From an uncultured Pseudomonadota bacterium (GTDB taxonomy: Bacteria > Myxococcota_A > UBA9160 > PR03): a DNA stretch of 64,000 bases. Each line of letters opens with the position of its first letter. The first letter of the stretch is position 1. The stretch is from the NCBI GenBank assembly GCA_900696485.1, contig CAADGG010000078.1, positions 1-64,000 of the forward strand, read 5' to 3'. The notes beneath the pieces are model-generated. The model did not search any database. It saw nothing but the letters and a program-made list of their open reading frames with translations, and was not told the DNA's origin. A program made the position numbers and the translations under genes. Shown in pieces: positions 7,834-16,476 of this stretch.

Positions 7834-9384
7834 GTGTCGTCGAAACCGCTGATGCGTGCCGCCGCCGTCGAAGTCGCCGTCGTCGAAGTCCCCGGATCGC
7901 CGCGTTGGCCGGAGGTGATCGAGCGGCTGCGGACGAGAACCGGCTTCTGGCTGCTCGAGAGCGCGCCGGTCGACGGACGGCCTGGTCGCTGGTCGTTCGC
8001 CGGCTGTGACCCCTACGCCGTGCTGCGTGTGTCGGGGACGCGCATCGAGTGGAGCGGACAGCGTGCGCTTGCCGACGGCTGGCCGCCACCGCACCACGCG
8101 TGGCGCGGCGATCCGTTCGACGCGGTCCGGGCGTGGTTGCCGCGTGCAGCGCCGGGAGCCTCGCCGTCCGATACGCCTCCGTTCGTCGGCGGCGCGGTGG
8201 GCTGGTTCGGCTACGAGCTCGCGGCTCGACTCGAGCGGTTCTCCTTCCGCGGGCTCGACGATGTGGCGCTGCCGGACCTGCAGCTCGCGTACGTCGACCG
8301 GGTGCTGGCCTGGGATCCCGGGAAGCCCCGGCTCGTCGCTTCGGCGCTCGGTTTCGGGGGCGATGGGAAGACCGCACGAACCCGGGCCGAACGCAGCGCC
8401 TCGCGGCTTGCGGAACGCCTCGCCGCCGGAGCGGAGAATCCCTTCGAGGCGCCGGATCGGGAGCCGTGGCGGTGCCGCGATTCCGTCGCGCCCATCTCGA
8501 AGGAGCCGCTGCCGAAGGAGCCGCTGCGCCGGATCGATGCCGAGACGGGTCTCGAACTCGGCGCCTGGTTCGACGAGTGCAGCTACGGGAGGGCCGTCGA
8601 GACGATTCGCGAGCACATCGCGGCCGGGGATCTCTACCAGGCGAATCTCACCCATCGTCTTTCCGCACCCGCTTCCGCGGCGGATCCATGGCAGGTCTAC
8701 ACGGCGCTCGAGCGACGCAACCCGGCGCCCTTCGCGGCCTTCCTGAGTGCGGACCGGGCGGCCATCGCCGGCAGCTCGCCGGAGCGCTTCCTGCGCATCG
8801 AGCCCGACGGCCGGATCGAGAGCCGGCCGATCAAGGGGACGCGTCCGCGAGGCGCCACACCGGCCGAAGATGCTGCGCTGCGGGCCGCGCTTCTCGGCTC
8901 GGAGAAGGAGCGCGCAGAGAACGTGATGATCGTCGATCTGATGCGCAACGATCTCGGGCGCGTCTGCGTGCCGGGGAGCATCGAGGTCCCGGAGCTGTTC
9001 ACGCTCGAACCCTACGCGACGGTGTGGCAGATGGTCTCCACGGTGCGCGGGCGATTGCGCCCCGGACTCGATGTGGTGGATGCGCTGCGCGCTGCGTTCC
9101 CGCCGGGCTCGATGACCGGTGCGCCGAAACTCGCCGCCATCGAACTGCTCCAGCGTCTCGAACCGGTGCGGCGCGGCGTCTATGCCGGCGCGCTCGGTTG
9201 GATCGACGTGCGCGGTGGCGCCGAGCTCGCCGTCGTGATCCGTACGCTGCTGCTCCGCCCCGGTCGCGCCTGGCTGCACGTCGGCGGGGGCATCGTGCTC
9301 GATTCCGAGCCGACGGCGGAATGGGCCGAAACGCTCGCCAAGGCGCGCGCTCCGCTCGATGCGTTGGCGGACGCCTGCGGCTGA
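7834..9384 (+). CDS. pabB: Aminodeoxychorismate synthase component I
   Basis: Makes 4-amino-4-deoxychorismate from chorismate for folate synthesis, using ammonia from PabA. The 516-residue protein has the N-terminal Anth_synt_I region (to about residue 190) and the C-terminal chorismate-binding domain. P-I-K334-G-T-R carries the lysine typical of PabB (TrpE has Ala here), and the E-N-V-M-I-V-D-L-M-R-N-D-L-G block is complete. It lacks a fused PabC lyase. GTG start at 7834, divergent from the hydrolase. No pabA or pabC lies in the window. Confidence 0.9.
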   Translation: MSSKPLMRAAAVEVAVVEVPGSPRWPEVIERLRTRTGFWLLESAPVDGRPGRWSFAGCDPYAVLRVSGTRIEWSGQRALADGWPPPHHAWRGDPFDAVRAWLPRAAPGASPSDTPPFVGGAVGWFGYELAARLERFSFRGLDDVALPDLQLAYVDRVLAWDPGKPRLVASALGFGGDGKTARTRAERSASRLAERLAAGAENPFEAPDREPWRCRDSVAPISKEPLPKEPLRRIDAETGLELGAWFDECSYGRAVETIREHIAAGDLYQANLTHRLSAPASAADPWQVYTALERRNPAPFAAFLSADRAAIAGSSPERFLRIEPDGRIESRPIKGTRPRGATPAEDAALRAALLGSEKERAENVMIVDLMRNDLGRVCVPGSIEVPELFTLEPYATVWQMVSTVRGRLRPGLDVVDALRAAFPPGSMTGAPKLAAIELLQRLEPVRRGVYAGALGWIDVRGGAELAVVIRTLLLRPGRAWLHVGGGIVLDSEPTAEWAETLAKARAPLDALADACG

Positions 9385-9461
9385 TTCCGGGTCCGGATGG
9401 GCTACCGTGAGCGGCCGCGCCGGCGCGGTCTGCGGTTCCGGGCGGAGAGAGGGAGGGGGAG

Positions 9462-10607
9462 ATGGCGGGGCCGCTCGAAGGAATCCGGATCGTCGAGATC
9501 GCGGGCATCGGACCCGGACCGTTCTGCGGCATGTTGCTCGCGGACCTCGGGGCGGAAGTGCTGCGCGTCGATCGCACCGAGGCCGCGCGCCAGCCGCGCC
9601 GCCCGGGTCCCAACCTGGATTTCCTGGCTCGCGGCCGGCACAGCGTCGCGGTCGACCTCAAGCACCCGCGCGGGGTCGAGGTGGTGCTCCGCCTCGTCGA
9701 CCGCGCCGACGCGCTGATCGAGGGATTCCGGCCCGGCGTGATGGAACGCCTCGGGCTCGGACCCGACGTGTGCCTCGGCCGTAATCCCCGCCTGGTGTAT
9801 GGGCGCATGACCGGTTGGGGACAGGACGGCCCGCTCGCCAAGGCCGCCGGCCACGACCTCAACTACATCGCGCTGACCGGCGCGCTGCACGCGATCGGCC
9901 GGCCGGATTCGCCGCCGCCCCCGCCGCTCAATCTCGTCGGCGACTTCGGGGGCGGCGGGCTGCTGCTCGCCTACGGCATCGTGTGTGCGCTGCTCGAGCG
10001 GGCGCGCTCCGGCCAGGGCCAGGTGGTCGATGCGGCGATGGTCGACGGCGCATCGACGCTGATGGCGATCATCTACGGCGCGCACAAGGCCGGCTGGTGG
10101 CAGGACCAGCGCATGAGCAACATGCTCGATGGCGGCGCGCATTTCTACGACTCCTACGAGACGAAGGACGGCAAGTACGTCTCGATCGGATCGATCGAGC
10201 CGCAGTTCTATCGCGAGCTGCTCGAGAAGATCGGGCTCGCCGGAGAGGAGCTGCCGCACCAGATGGATCGCAGCGCCTGGCCGAAGCTGAAGGAGCGCTT
10301 CGCCGCGATCTTCAAGACCCGGACGCGCGACGAGTGGTGCGATCTCCTGGAGGGCAGTGACGTGTGCTTCGCCCCCGTGCTGTCGCTGGCCGAGGCGCCC
10401 GAGCACCCGCACCTGCGAGCGCGCGGCACCTTCGTCGACGTCGAGGGCGCGCAACAGCCCGGTCCGGCCCCTCGCTTCAGTCGAACGCCCGGCCGCATCG
10501 AGCGGCTCGGCCCCCAGCCCGGTGAACACACGTCCGAGTCGCTCGCCGCCTGGGGCTTCGCCGCCGACGATCTGACGGAGCTGCGCGAAGCCGGCGCGAT
10601 CGCCTGA
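9462..10607 (+). CDS. Alpha-methylacyl-CoA racemase (CaiB/BaiF family)
   Basis: Interconverts 2R- and 2S-methylacyl-CoA so that branched side chains (isoprenoids, sterols) can enter beta-oxidation. The 381-residue protein has H131 in [12 protein letters not shown] and D161 in V-G-D-F-G-G-G, equivalent to the catalytic His and Asp of mycobacterial MCR, plus the racemase-specific G-G-A-H-F-Y-D-x-Y-x-T block. A ribosome-binding site (GAGAGAGGGAGGGGG) precedes ATG 9462. It ends 25 bases before the first palindromic repeat. It fits functionally with the acyl-CoA cluster at 25-32 kb. Confidence 0.88.
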   Translation: MAGPLEGIRIVEIAGIGPGPFCGMLLADLGAEVLRVDRTEAARQPRRPGPNLDFLARGRHSVAVDLKHPRGVEVVLRLVDRADALIEGFRPGVMERLGLGPDVCLGRNPRLVYGRMTGWGQDGPLAKAAGHDLNYIALTGALHAIGRPDSPPPPPLNLVGDFGGGGLLLAYGIVCALLERARSGQGQVVDAAMVDGASTLMAIIYGAHKAGWWQDQRMSNMLDGGAHFYDSYETKDGKYVSIGSIEPQFYRELLEKIGLAGEELPHQMDRSAWPKLKERFAAIFKTRTRDEWCDLLEGSDVCFAPVLSLAEAPEHPHLRARGTFVDVEGAQQPGPAPRFSRTPGRIERLGPQPGEHTSESLAAWGFAADDLTELREAGAIA

Positions 10608-10631
10608 TCCGCCGTCCCGTCGAAAAGCGAA

Positions 10632-10716
10632 GCGTCAAGAAAGGGGTCGGGTTGGATTCGTCAACTTTTCCCGAAGGGAAAAGTTGACGAATCCAACCCG
10701 ACCCCTTTCTTGACGC
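10632..10716. repeat. 85-bp perfect palindrome, copy 1 of 4
   Basis: Two perfect 41-base arms (10632-10672 and 10676-10716) separated by the loop GAA. The arm begins GCGTCAAGAAAGGGGTCGGG and ends CAACTTTTCCC. It lies between the convergent racemase (stop at 10607) and SixA-Ppx gene (stop at 10807). It would form a very stable hairpin on either strand and may act as a bidirectional terminator. Related copies at 15435, 28855 and 44312 differ mainly in the loop and at one GTC/GCC position, so this is a dispersed mobile-type repeat. Confidence 0.95.
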
Positions 10717-10806
10717 GGGGAGCGACGGAGCGACCGGCCACGGTCTCGGCAGGAGAAACGCTCGGTGTTGCCAGTTCGCGGCCGAAAAATCGGAAGCTGC
10801 AGGCGG

Positions 10807-12231
10807 TCAGCGCCCTCCGAGGGTCTCGAGGATCACGCCTTCGCGAAGGCCCCAGTCCGAGACGGTGAGCCCGCGCAGGTGGAGCGCATCGACGACGGTG
10901 TCGAGGATCACGGCCCCGGTCGGAACCAGGTCCGCACGCCGCCGGCTCATCCCGGGAAGCCGCAGGCGCTGCTCCTGGCCCGAGCGTGCGAGGCTCCGCG
11001 TGAGCTCGCGGATCTTCGCGGCCGCGAGGAATCGCCCCTGGATCGAAGCCTCCGGACCGCGCCCCTCGCCGGCGGCGGCGAGCCGGGCCAGGGCGCGCAG
11101 CGAACCGCCGCTGGCGATCGCCGGCTGCGGCGTCCAGCGCTCGATCGCCTCGCGGTAGTCGGCCAGCCGTTCGCGGACGCGCGCCCGGAGCGCACGCCGC
11201 TCGTCGCGGGTCATCGGATCGTGGTGGACCAGTTCCGCGTGGAGTCTCGCGGTTCCGAGCGGCAGCGTGGTCTCCCAGCGCACGTCGCGATCGTCCCCGG
11301 TGATCAGCTCGAGACTGCCGCCGCCGAGGTCGACACCGAGCGCCCGTCGAGAGCCGACTTCGAGCCGGTGGCGAAAGGCCGAGAACGTGAGCCGCGCCTC
11401 CTCGATGCCGGAGATCACACGCGTCGGCATGCCGATCGCGGCTCCGAGTCGCTCGGCGACATCCTGTCCGTTGGCGACATCGCGGATCGCGGAAGTCGCG
11501 ATCGGAAGCAGCAGATCCGCACCGGCACGGCGCGCCATGTCGGCGAGCTGCCGGGCCGTCTCGACGGCGCGTACGCACACGTCCTCCGGGATCCGTGCGC
11601 CATCACCGATCAGCGCCCCGAGCCGCAGCATCGTTCGCTCCCGGAGCACGCGTTGGATGACACCCTCCCGGGTCGCATCGGCGACGAGCAGATGGAACGA
11701 CGTGCTGCCGAGATCGAGCACGCCGATCCGCACCGCGCGGCGCTCGCTGTCGCCGCCGGTGCTGCCGGGCGTCGCGGGAGGAGGGGTGTACATGGTCCGC
11801 CACGGACCGGACCCGTGCCGCACGGCGCGCCACGTCGAGGCCTTCTCGCAGCGCGGCTCCTCTTCGAGATCGGCACCTTGCGCGCGCAGGTGTTCGAGCA
11901 ACGCGGTGACGTGATCGCCATGACTGCAAAGAACCGTGGCTTCGTCGCGCAGCGTCGCCAGCAGCTCGCTGACCTTCGCCGGATCGCGCCGCTCGTCGAG
12001 GCGCTCGTCGATTTCGACCGGCAAGCCCGTCGCCAGCCCGAGCGGCGCCAACGTCTGACGACAGCGCAGCGCCGGCCCGGCGATCAGGCGCCGGACCCCG
12101 CTGCCCGCGAGCACCTTCGCGAGCTGTTGTGCCTGCGCGTGGCCCTGCGTGCTGAGCGGACGCGGCCACGGGGGACCGCACCAGCGCGAGCGTTTGGCTG
12201 CCCGACCGTGTCGAACGAGGAACAGCTTCAT
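10807..12231 (-). CDS. Fused phosphohistidine phosphatase (SixA) and exopolyphosphatase/GppA
   Basis: A 474-residue two-domain protein. Residues 1-145 are a histidine-phosphatase domain with L-V-R7-H8-G9 and the second histidine at S-H104-G-D. After a Pro/Thr/Gly-rich linker (about 146-166), residues 167-474 are a Ppx/GppA phosphatase: V-L-D-L-G-S-T-S-F-H-L (171-181), an A-T-S-A-I-R-D-V-x-N-G block and L-G-V-D-L-G-G-G-S. The first would remove phosphate from His or small phosphoesters; the second hydrolyses polyphosphate or pppGpp. ATG 12231 sits at the first domain. argC lies upstream on the same strand after 229 bases. Confidence 0.88.
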   Translation of the reverse strand: MKLFLVRHGRAAKRSRWCGPPWPRPLSTQGHAQAQQLAKVLAGSGVRRLIAGPALRCRQTLAPLGLATGLPVEIDERLDERRDPAKVSELLATLRDEATVLCSHGDHVTALLEHLRAQGADLEEEPRCEKASTWRAVRHGSGPWRTMYTPPPATPGSTGGDSERRAVRIGVLDLGSTSFHLLVADATREGVIQRVLRERTMLRLGALIGDGARIPEDVCVRAVETARQLADMARRAGADLLLPIATSAIRDVANGQDVAERLGAAIGMPTRVISGIEEARLTFSAFRHRLEVGSRRALGVDLGGGSLELITGDDRDVRWETTLPLGTARLHAELVHHDPMTRDERRALRARVRERLADYREAIERWTPQPAIASGGSLRALARLAAAGEGRGPEASIQGRFLAAAKIRELTRSLARSGQEQRLRLPGMSRRRADLVPTGAVILDTVVDALHLRGLTVSDWGLREGVILETLGGR

Positions 12232-12460
12232 GGTGCCCCTGACTCCGCGCTGGTGACGACCGAACCGCTGCGCCCGCCACGCGACCGGTGCGCGAGGAGT
12301 GGCGTGGATCGGGGGAGGGGCAGGATCCGAGCGCGATCGCCACAAGTTGCGATGGCTCCCCGAACCGCGCAAGAGGGCCGTGCCGGCGGAGGCGGCGAAG
12401 CTCCGGCGACGCCGAGCAGAACGCTGCGAGACAGGCCCAGACCCTTCGTTCGCGGTCCCG

Positions 12461-13402
12461 TCAAGCCGGCTTCAGCCCCAGCATCAGCTCGAGATTCTGC
12501 ACGGCCGCACCGGCCGCCCCCTTGCCGAGGTTGTCGAGGATGGCGATCAGCAGCACGTGGCCGGCCGCATTCGGCACCACGTGCAGATCGATCCGGTTGG
12601 TGTCGTTGCACGCGCGAGGGTCGAAGCTGCGTTCGTGCAGCGCCGCCGCGTCGGTGAGCGGCAGGACCCGCACGTACGGCTCGCCGTCGTAGCGGCCGTG
12701 CAGCGCTTCCCACAGCGCCTTGGCGTCGGCTCCCCCACGCAGCAGCGCGGCCGGCAGCGGGACCTCGACGCGCATGCCGCAGCGGAACGGCCCCACGGCC
12801 GGCACGAACTGCGGCTCCGTCGTAAGGCCGCTCCAGCACAGCATCTCCGGGATGTGCTTGTGCCGGGCGCCGAGCGTGTAGGGCGCCTCGTACGGCAGCT
12901 CCAGCAACCCGTTCGACGGGTCCTCCCACTTGCCGATCAGCGGCTTGCCGCCCCCCGAGTAGCCGGACAGCGCATGGAGCGTGAGCGGTGCGTCCGGAGC
13001 GAGCAGGCCCGCGTCGAGGAGAGGCCGGACCAGCAGCAGGAAGGCCGTCGGGTAGCAACCCGGGTTGGAGACGCGCTTCGCGCCTCGAATCGCGTCGCGT
13101 TGTCCGGGCGCGAGTTCGGGGAGACCGTAGATCCAGCCCTCGGCGATGCGGTGCGCGGTGCTGGCATCGAGCAGCCGTACGGCTGTGTCTTCTGCCCAGG
13201 CGGCGGCTTCGCGTGCTGCGTCGTCGGGAAGACACAGGACCGCGACGTTGGCGGCACGGACTGCGGCTCGTCGCGCTGCGGAGTCCTTGCGCTCCGGCTC
13301 CGTGAGCGTCGTGATCACGACGTCTCGGCGGCGCTCGAGGAACTCGCGGATGCGCAGGCCGGTCGTGCCGACGGAGCCATCGAGAAAGATCCGGGGCTTC
13401 AT
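12461..13402 (-). CDS. argC: N-acetyl-gamma-glutamyl-phosphate reductase, type 2
   Basis: Third step of arginine synthesis: NADPH-dependent reduction of N-acetylglutamyl phosphate. The 313-residue length is that of the short (type 2) ArgC. Seen: N-terminal nucleotide site F-L-D-G-S-V-G-T-T-G (6-15), catalytic cysteine C116 in S-N-P-G-C-Y-P-T, and H181-K-H-I-P-E-M187. ATG at 13402, divergent from the RNA-modification fusion gene (114 bases between starts). No other arg gene is adjacent. Confidence 0.92.
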   Translation of the reverse strand: MKPRIFLDGSVGTTGLRIREFLERRRDVVITTLTEPERKDSAARRAAVRAANVAVLCLPDDAAREAAAWAEDTAVRLLDASTAHRIAEGWIYGLPELAPGQRDAIRGAKRVSNPGCYPTAFLLLVRPLLDAGLLAPDAPLTLHALSGYSGGGKPLIGKWEDPSNGLLELPYEAPYTLGARHKHIPEMLCWSGLTTEPQFVPAVGPFRCGMRVEVPLPAALLRGGADAKALWEALHGRYDGEPYVRVLPLTDAAALHERSFDPRACNDTNRIDLHVVPNAAGHVLLIAILDNLGKGAAGAAVQNLELMLGLKPA

Positions 13403-13516
13403 GCGCACGGAGGGTAGCGCCTGACGCGACGGCTCTCCGCCGACCCGGCGCCAGGGGGGTGCCGCCGGCAAGGATCCGGGCTCGCGTCTGGCGCACGGCC
13501 GCGTCACGCTCGCCGC

Positions 13517-15367
13517 GTGGCCGCTTCCGATCTCGTCGATTGCCCGCATGCCGATCGCTGTCCCGGCTGTCCGCTGATCGCGTTGCCGGAGCCGGCGCAG
13601 CGGGCGGCCAAGGTGGAGCGCCTGGCACGAGCGCTCGCACCCTATGCGGTGTTGCCGGCGCTCGCGCCGGATCCGCTGCGCGCCGCACCGACGCGTACGG
13701 ACTATCGCACGCGCGCCAAGTTCGTCGTCGGTCCAGGGCCGCGTGTCGGGCTGTACGCGCGCGGGACGCACGAGCTCCTCGATCTTCCCGGCTGCCGCGT
13801 GCTCGCGCCGGTGATCGGCGCCGGACTCGTCGAACTGCGCCGCCTGCTCGCCGATCCACCGGCATCGGCCGCGTCCGTCCTGCGCGCCGAGGGCGACGGC
13901 CCCGGTCGCCTGCGTGCGCTCGATCTGCGCGAGGTCCGGGATGAGGCCGGTGCCGGCTTGCTGGTGACGCTGGTCGTGCGGGTGCCGCCCGATCCCGATT
14001 TCGGCGAGACGGCCGCGGCGGCGGAGTGCCTGGCGGCCACGCTTCCGTTCCTTCGGGGTGTCGCGGTCAGCTTTCACGAAGGGCGCTCGCCGCAACTGCT
14101 GGGCACGCCGCCGATGGCGATTCACGGGCCGCGACTGCACCGCGACGAGACGCGGGATGCGGCGCCGTGGAGCTTCGCGGCGGCAGGGGGCTTCGCGCAG
14201 GCCCACCGCGCGCAGGCGGCCGAGATCCAGGCCGTCGCCGAGGCGGCGGTCGCACCGAAGCCGGGTCGGCGCGTGCTCGAGGTCTACGCGGGCCATGGTG
14301 CACTCGGCCTCGCGCTCGCGGCGGCCGGCGCGCAGGTGACGGCGATCGAAGCCTTCGAACCCGCCGCGGACGCCGCGCGGGCCGCTGCGCGCGAGCAGGG
14401 CATCGACGGCTTCGCCGTCCGCGCCGAGAGCGCGGAGGCCGCGCTCCCGAAGCTGCTCGATGCGGGCGAGCGCTTCGACGCGGCGGTCGTGAACCCACCG
14501 CGTCGCGGCCTCCTGCCGCACGTGCGTGCCGCCCTCGCAAGGCTCTGTCGCGAGCGGATCGTGTACATCTCGTGCGAACCCGAGACGCTCGCGCGGGATC
14601 TCGCCGACCTGTCGTGGCGCGGCTGGCGCAGCGTCCGACTGCTGCCGTTCGATCTGATGCCGCTGACGGCCGAGGTCGAGTGCGTGGCAGTTCTGGAGCC
14701 GGCCGAGCCGCCGCTGCCGGCCGTCCTGTTCGAGGACGAGGACTGGCTCGCTGTCGACAAGCCGCCGCATCTGCCGACCGTCCCGCACCCCGAGCGCGAC
14801 GGCTCGTTGCTCGGGCTCGTGCGGAAGCTGCCGGGCGGCGAAGCCGCCGTCCCGGTGCACCGTCTCGATGCGGAGACCAGCGGAGTGTGTCTGTTCGCAC
14901 GCTCGGCCGCCGTTGCCGGGGCGGCGCAGCGAGCCCTCGCGGATCCGTCGGCCGCGAAGCGCTACCTGGCGCTGGTGCGCGGAGTGGCGCGTCCACACGG
15001 ACGGATCTCACGAGCCGTCGTCGAGCAGGGTCGAAGCCGGGAAGCCGCGACGCGCTACCGGCGCCTTGCGGTGGTGTCGGGCCACGCGCTGCTGTCGGTG
15101 GCGCCGGAAACCGGACGCACCCATCAGATCCGTCGCCATCTGGCCGGCATCGGCCAGCCGATCCTCGGGGATGCCCGCTACGGACACGCCGCGTCGAATC
15201 GCCATCTGTTCGAGCGCGCCGGCCTCGACCGCCCGTTCCTGCATTGCGCCGAGCTCGAACTGCGCCATCCGCGCAGCGGCGCCGCGGTGCGGATCCGCGC
15301 GCCCCTCGCGCCGGATCTGGACGGGTCGTTCGGCCGGCTCGGCGGGATCTTGCCAGCGCCGTCCTAG
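13517..15367 (+). CDS. Fused RNA m5U methyltransferase (TrmA/RlmD family) and pseudouridine synthase (RluA family)
   Basis: A 616-residue bifunctional RNA-modification enzyme. The N-terminal half has four cysteines placed as in RlmD-type 4Fe-4S sites (C9, C15, C18, C93), a SAM-binding strand L-E-V-Y-A-G-H-G-A-L-G near 253-264, and the catalytic cysteine C353 in I-S-C-E-P-E-T-L-A-R-D-L. From about residue 395 an RluA-type pseudouridine synthase follows, with catalytic D451 in H-R-L-D-A-E-T-S-G and the R-T-H-Q-I-R-R-H-L block. GTG start at 13517. The target uridines in rRNA or tRNA are unknown. Its stop overlaps the stop of the convergent gene. Confidence 0.87.
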   Translation: MAASDLVDCPHADRCPGCPLIALPEPAQRAAKVERLARALAPYAVLPALAPDPLRAAPTRTDYRTRAKFVVGPGPRVGLYARGTHELLDLPGCRVLAPVIGAGLVELRRLLADPPASAASVLRAEGDGPGRLRALDLREVRDEAGAGLLVTLVVRVPPDPDFGETAAAAECLAATLPFLRGVAVSFHEGRSPQLLGTPPMAIHGPRLHRDETRDAAPWSFAAAGGFAQAHRAQAAEIQAVAEAAVAPKPGRRVLEVYAGHGALGLALAAAGAQVTAIEAFEPAADAARAAAREQGIDGFAVRAESAEAALPKLLDAGERFDAAVVNPPRRGLLPHVRAALARLCRERIVYISCEPETLARDLADLSWRGWRSVRLLPFDLMPLTAEVECVAVLEPAEPPLPAVLFEDEDWLAVDKPPHLPTVPHPERDGSLLGLVRKLPGGEAAVPVHRLDAETSGVCLFARSAAVAGAAQRALADPSAAKRYLALVRGVARPHGRISRAVVEQGRSREAATRYRRLAVVSGHALLSVAPETGRTHQIRRHLAGIGQPILGDARYGHAASNRHLFERAGLDRPFLHCAELELRHPRSGAAVRIRAPLAPDLDGSFGRLGGILPAPS

Positions 15368-16476
15368 TCGCAGCCGGCCCGGCGAGCGGTCGCAACGCTT
15401 CTCGGATCAGCGCCGATGGAGTCCTCCGCTGCTCCGTCGAGAAAGGGGCCGGGTTGGTTCGTCAGCTTTCTGCTTCGGAAAAAGTTGACGAACCACCCCG
15501 GCCCCTTTCTCGACGCGAGTACGGCGAGGGCGGGGAGGCCGAGGAGCAGCTCGCGGACGCGCTTGACGAGCGACAGCGCGAGGCTGGCGTCGGGTCCGAG
15601 CCCGAGCGCCTGGCCGAGGATCAGGAACGCGCCTTCCTGGACGCCGAGCGCACCCGGGACCAGGAATGCGGCATTGCGGACGAACTGGATCAGGCTTTCG
15701 AGAATCAGCGCGTCGCCGAGTCCGATCGGGTGGCCGAGCACGAAGAGCGCCAACCAGACCTCGCCGGCGCCGGTCAGCCAGCCGGCGAAGCGCCACGCGG
15801 CTGCCGCCGCGAAGGGGCCGGGACGCCGGTACGTCTCGAGGATCGCTGCGTCGAGCGAACCGGCGCCGTCGGTGAGCGAGCGGGCGTCGTCGGTCGGGAA
15901 GATCCGCTCGAGCGCACGCGCCGCGCCGCGGAACAGACCGGTACGCTGCGCGACATAGAACCCGACGATCAGGACGGCAAACGTGCCGATCGCGAGCGCG
16001 ACGCTGCGGCCGGTCTCCTCGGCGCCGGGCCGCTGCAACAGCAGCACGATCCCGAGCGACGCGAACAGGAGCTGCGTGCTGATGCCGGCCGTGATGTCGG
16101 CGACGACGCTGGCTCCTGCCCACGCACCCGGCACTCCGGACTGGTGGATCAGACGGATGCGAACGAGATCCCCGCCGATCTTCGCGACCGGCAGCAGATC
16201 GTTGACGGCCGTCCCGATCCAGCGGGCTCGGAGCGTGCGCATGAGCGTCGGCCGAAACACGCGCGGGATCACGACCCACCAGCCGATCGCATGGCAGGTG
16301 AGCGGCACGACGGCGTACGCGCCGACGGCGAGCAGCCCCCAGCCGGCGGCCGCCAGCCCGACGCGCAGGTCCTCGAGGCCGTGATGGACCAGCAGCCCGA
16401 TGACCCCGGCGATGCCGAGCAGCCAGAAACCGACCGTCGTCGCGGCGACGAGTTGGGTTCGGGAGGGCTTCTTCAC
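15364..16476 (-). CDS. HpnL-/AglD-like integral membrane protein with repeat-derived C-terminus
   Basis: A 370-residue membrane protein with about eight hydrophobic segments, of the lysylphosphatidylglycerol-synthase-TM superfamily. V-P-G-A-L-G-V-Q-E-G-A-F near residues 285-296 and a length of about 320 before the tail are typical of HpnL-like proteins tied to lipid (hopanoid) transport or synthesis; no other hopanoid gene is visible here. Residues of about 321-347 are encoded by the diverged palindrome (15435-15515), read in its open frame, and 23 more residues follow. ATG 16476 overlaps the sulfotransferase stop (ATGA). The stop shares CTAG with the convergent gene. Confidence 0.75.
   Translation of the reverse strand: MKKPSRTQLVAATTVGFWLLGIAGVIGLLVHHGLEDLRVGLAAAGWGLLAVGAYAVVPLTCHAIGWWVVIPRVFRPTLMRTLRARWIGTAVNDLLPVAKIGGDLVRIRLIHQSGVPGAWAGASVVADITAGISTQLLFASLGIVLLLQRPGAEETGRSVALAIGTFAVLIVGFYVAQRTGLFRGAARALERIFPTDDARSLTDGAGSLDAAILETYRRPGPFAAAAAWRFAGWLTGAGEVWLALFVLGHPIGLGDALILESLIQFVRNAAFLVPGALGVQEGAFLILGQALGLGPDASLALSLVKRVRELLLGLPALAVLASRKGPGWFVNFFRSRKLTNQPGPFLDGAAEDSIGADPRSVATARRAGCD
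15435..15515. repeat. 81-bp diverged palindrome, copy 2 of 4, inside a coding region
   Basis: The outer arms (CGTCGAGAAAGGGGCCGGG on the left, its complement on the right) pair over about 35 bases with two mismatches (GGTTGG against GGGTGG; CAGC against CAAC), and the centre (about 15470-15480) no longer pairs. It is the most diverged copy. Its length is a multiple of three, and it lies in frame near the 3' end of the HpnL-like gene, where one of its reading frames stays open throughout. Confidence 0.9.

Noticed and set aside
10632..10716. Plain rho-independent terminator
   Set aside because: The hairpin may terminate, but there is no T-run and the same sequence recurs in coding regions, so it is primarily a dispersed repeat.
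10661..11578. Long minus-strand reading frame overlapping the SixA-Ppx gene
   Set aside because: It lies in another frame of a well-supported gene, is Arg/Ala-rich as GC-rich shadow frames are, and ends only because it runs into the palindrome.
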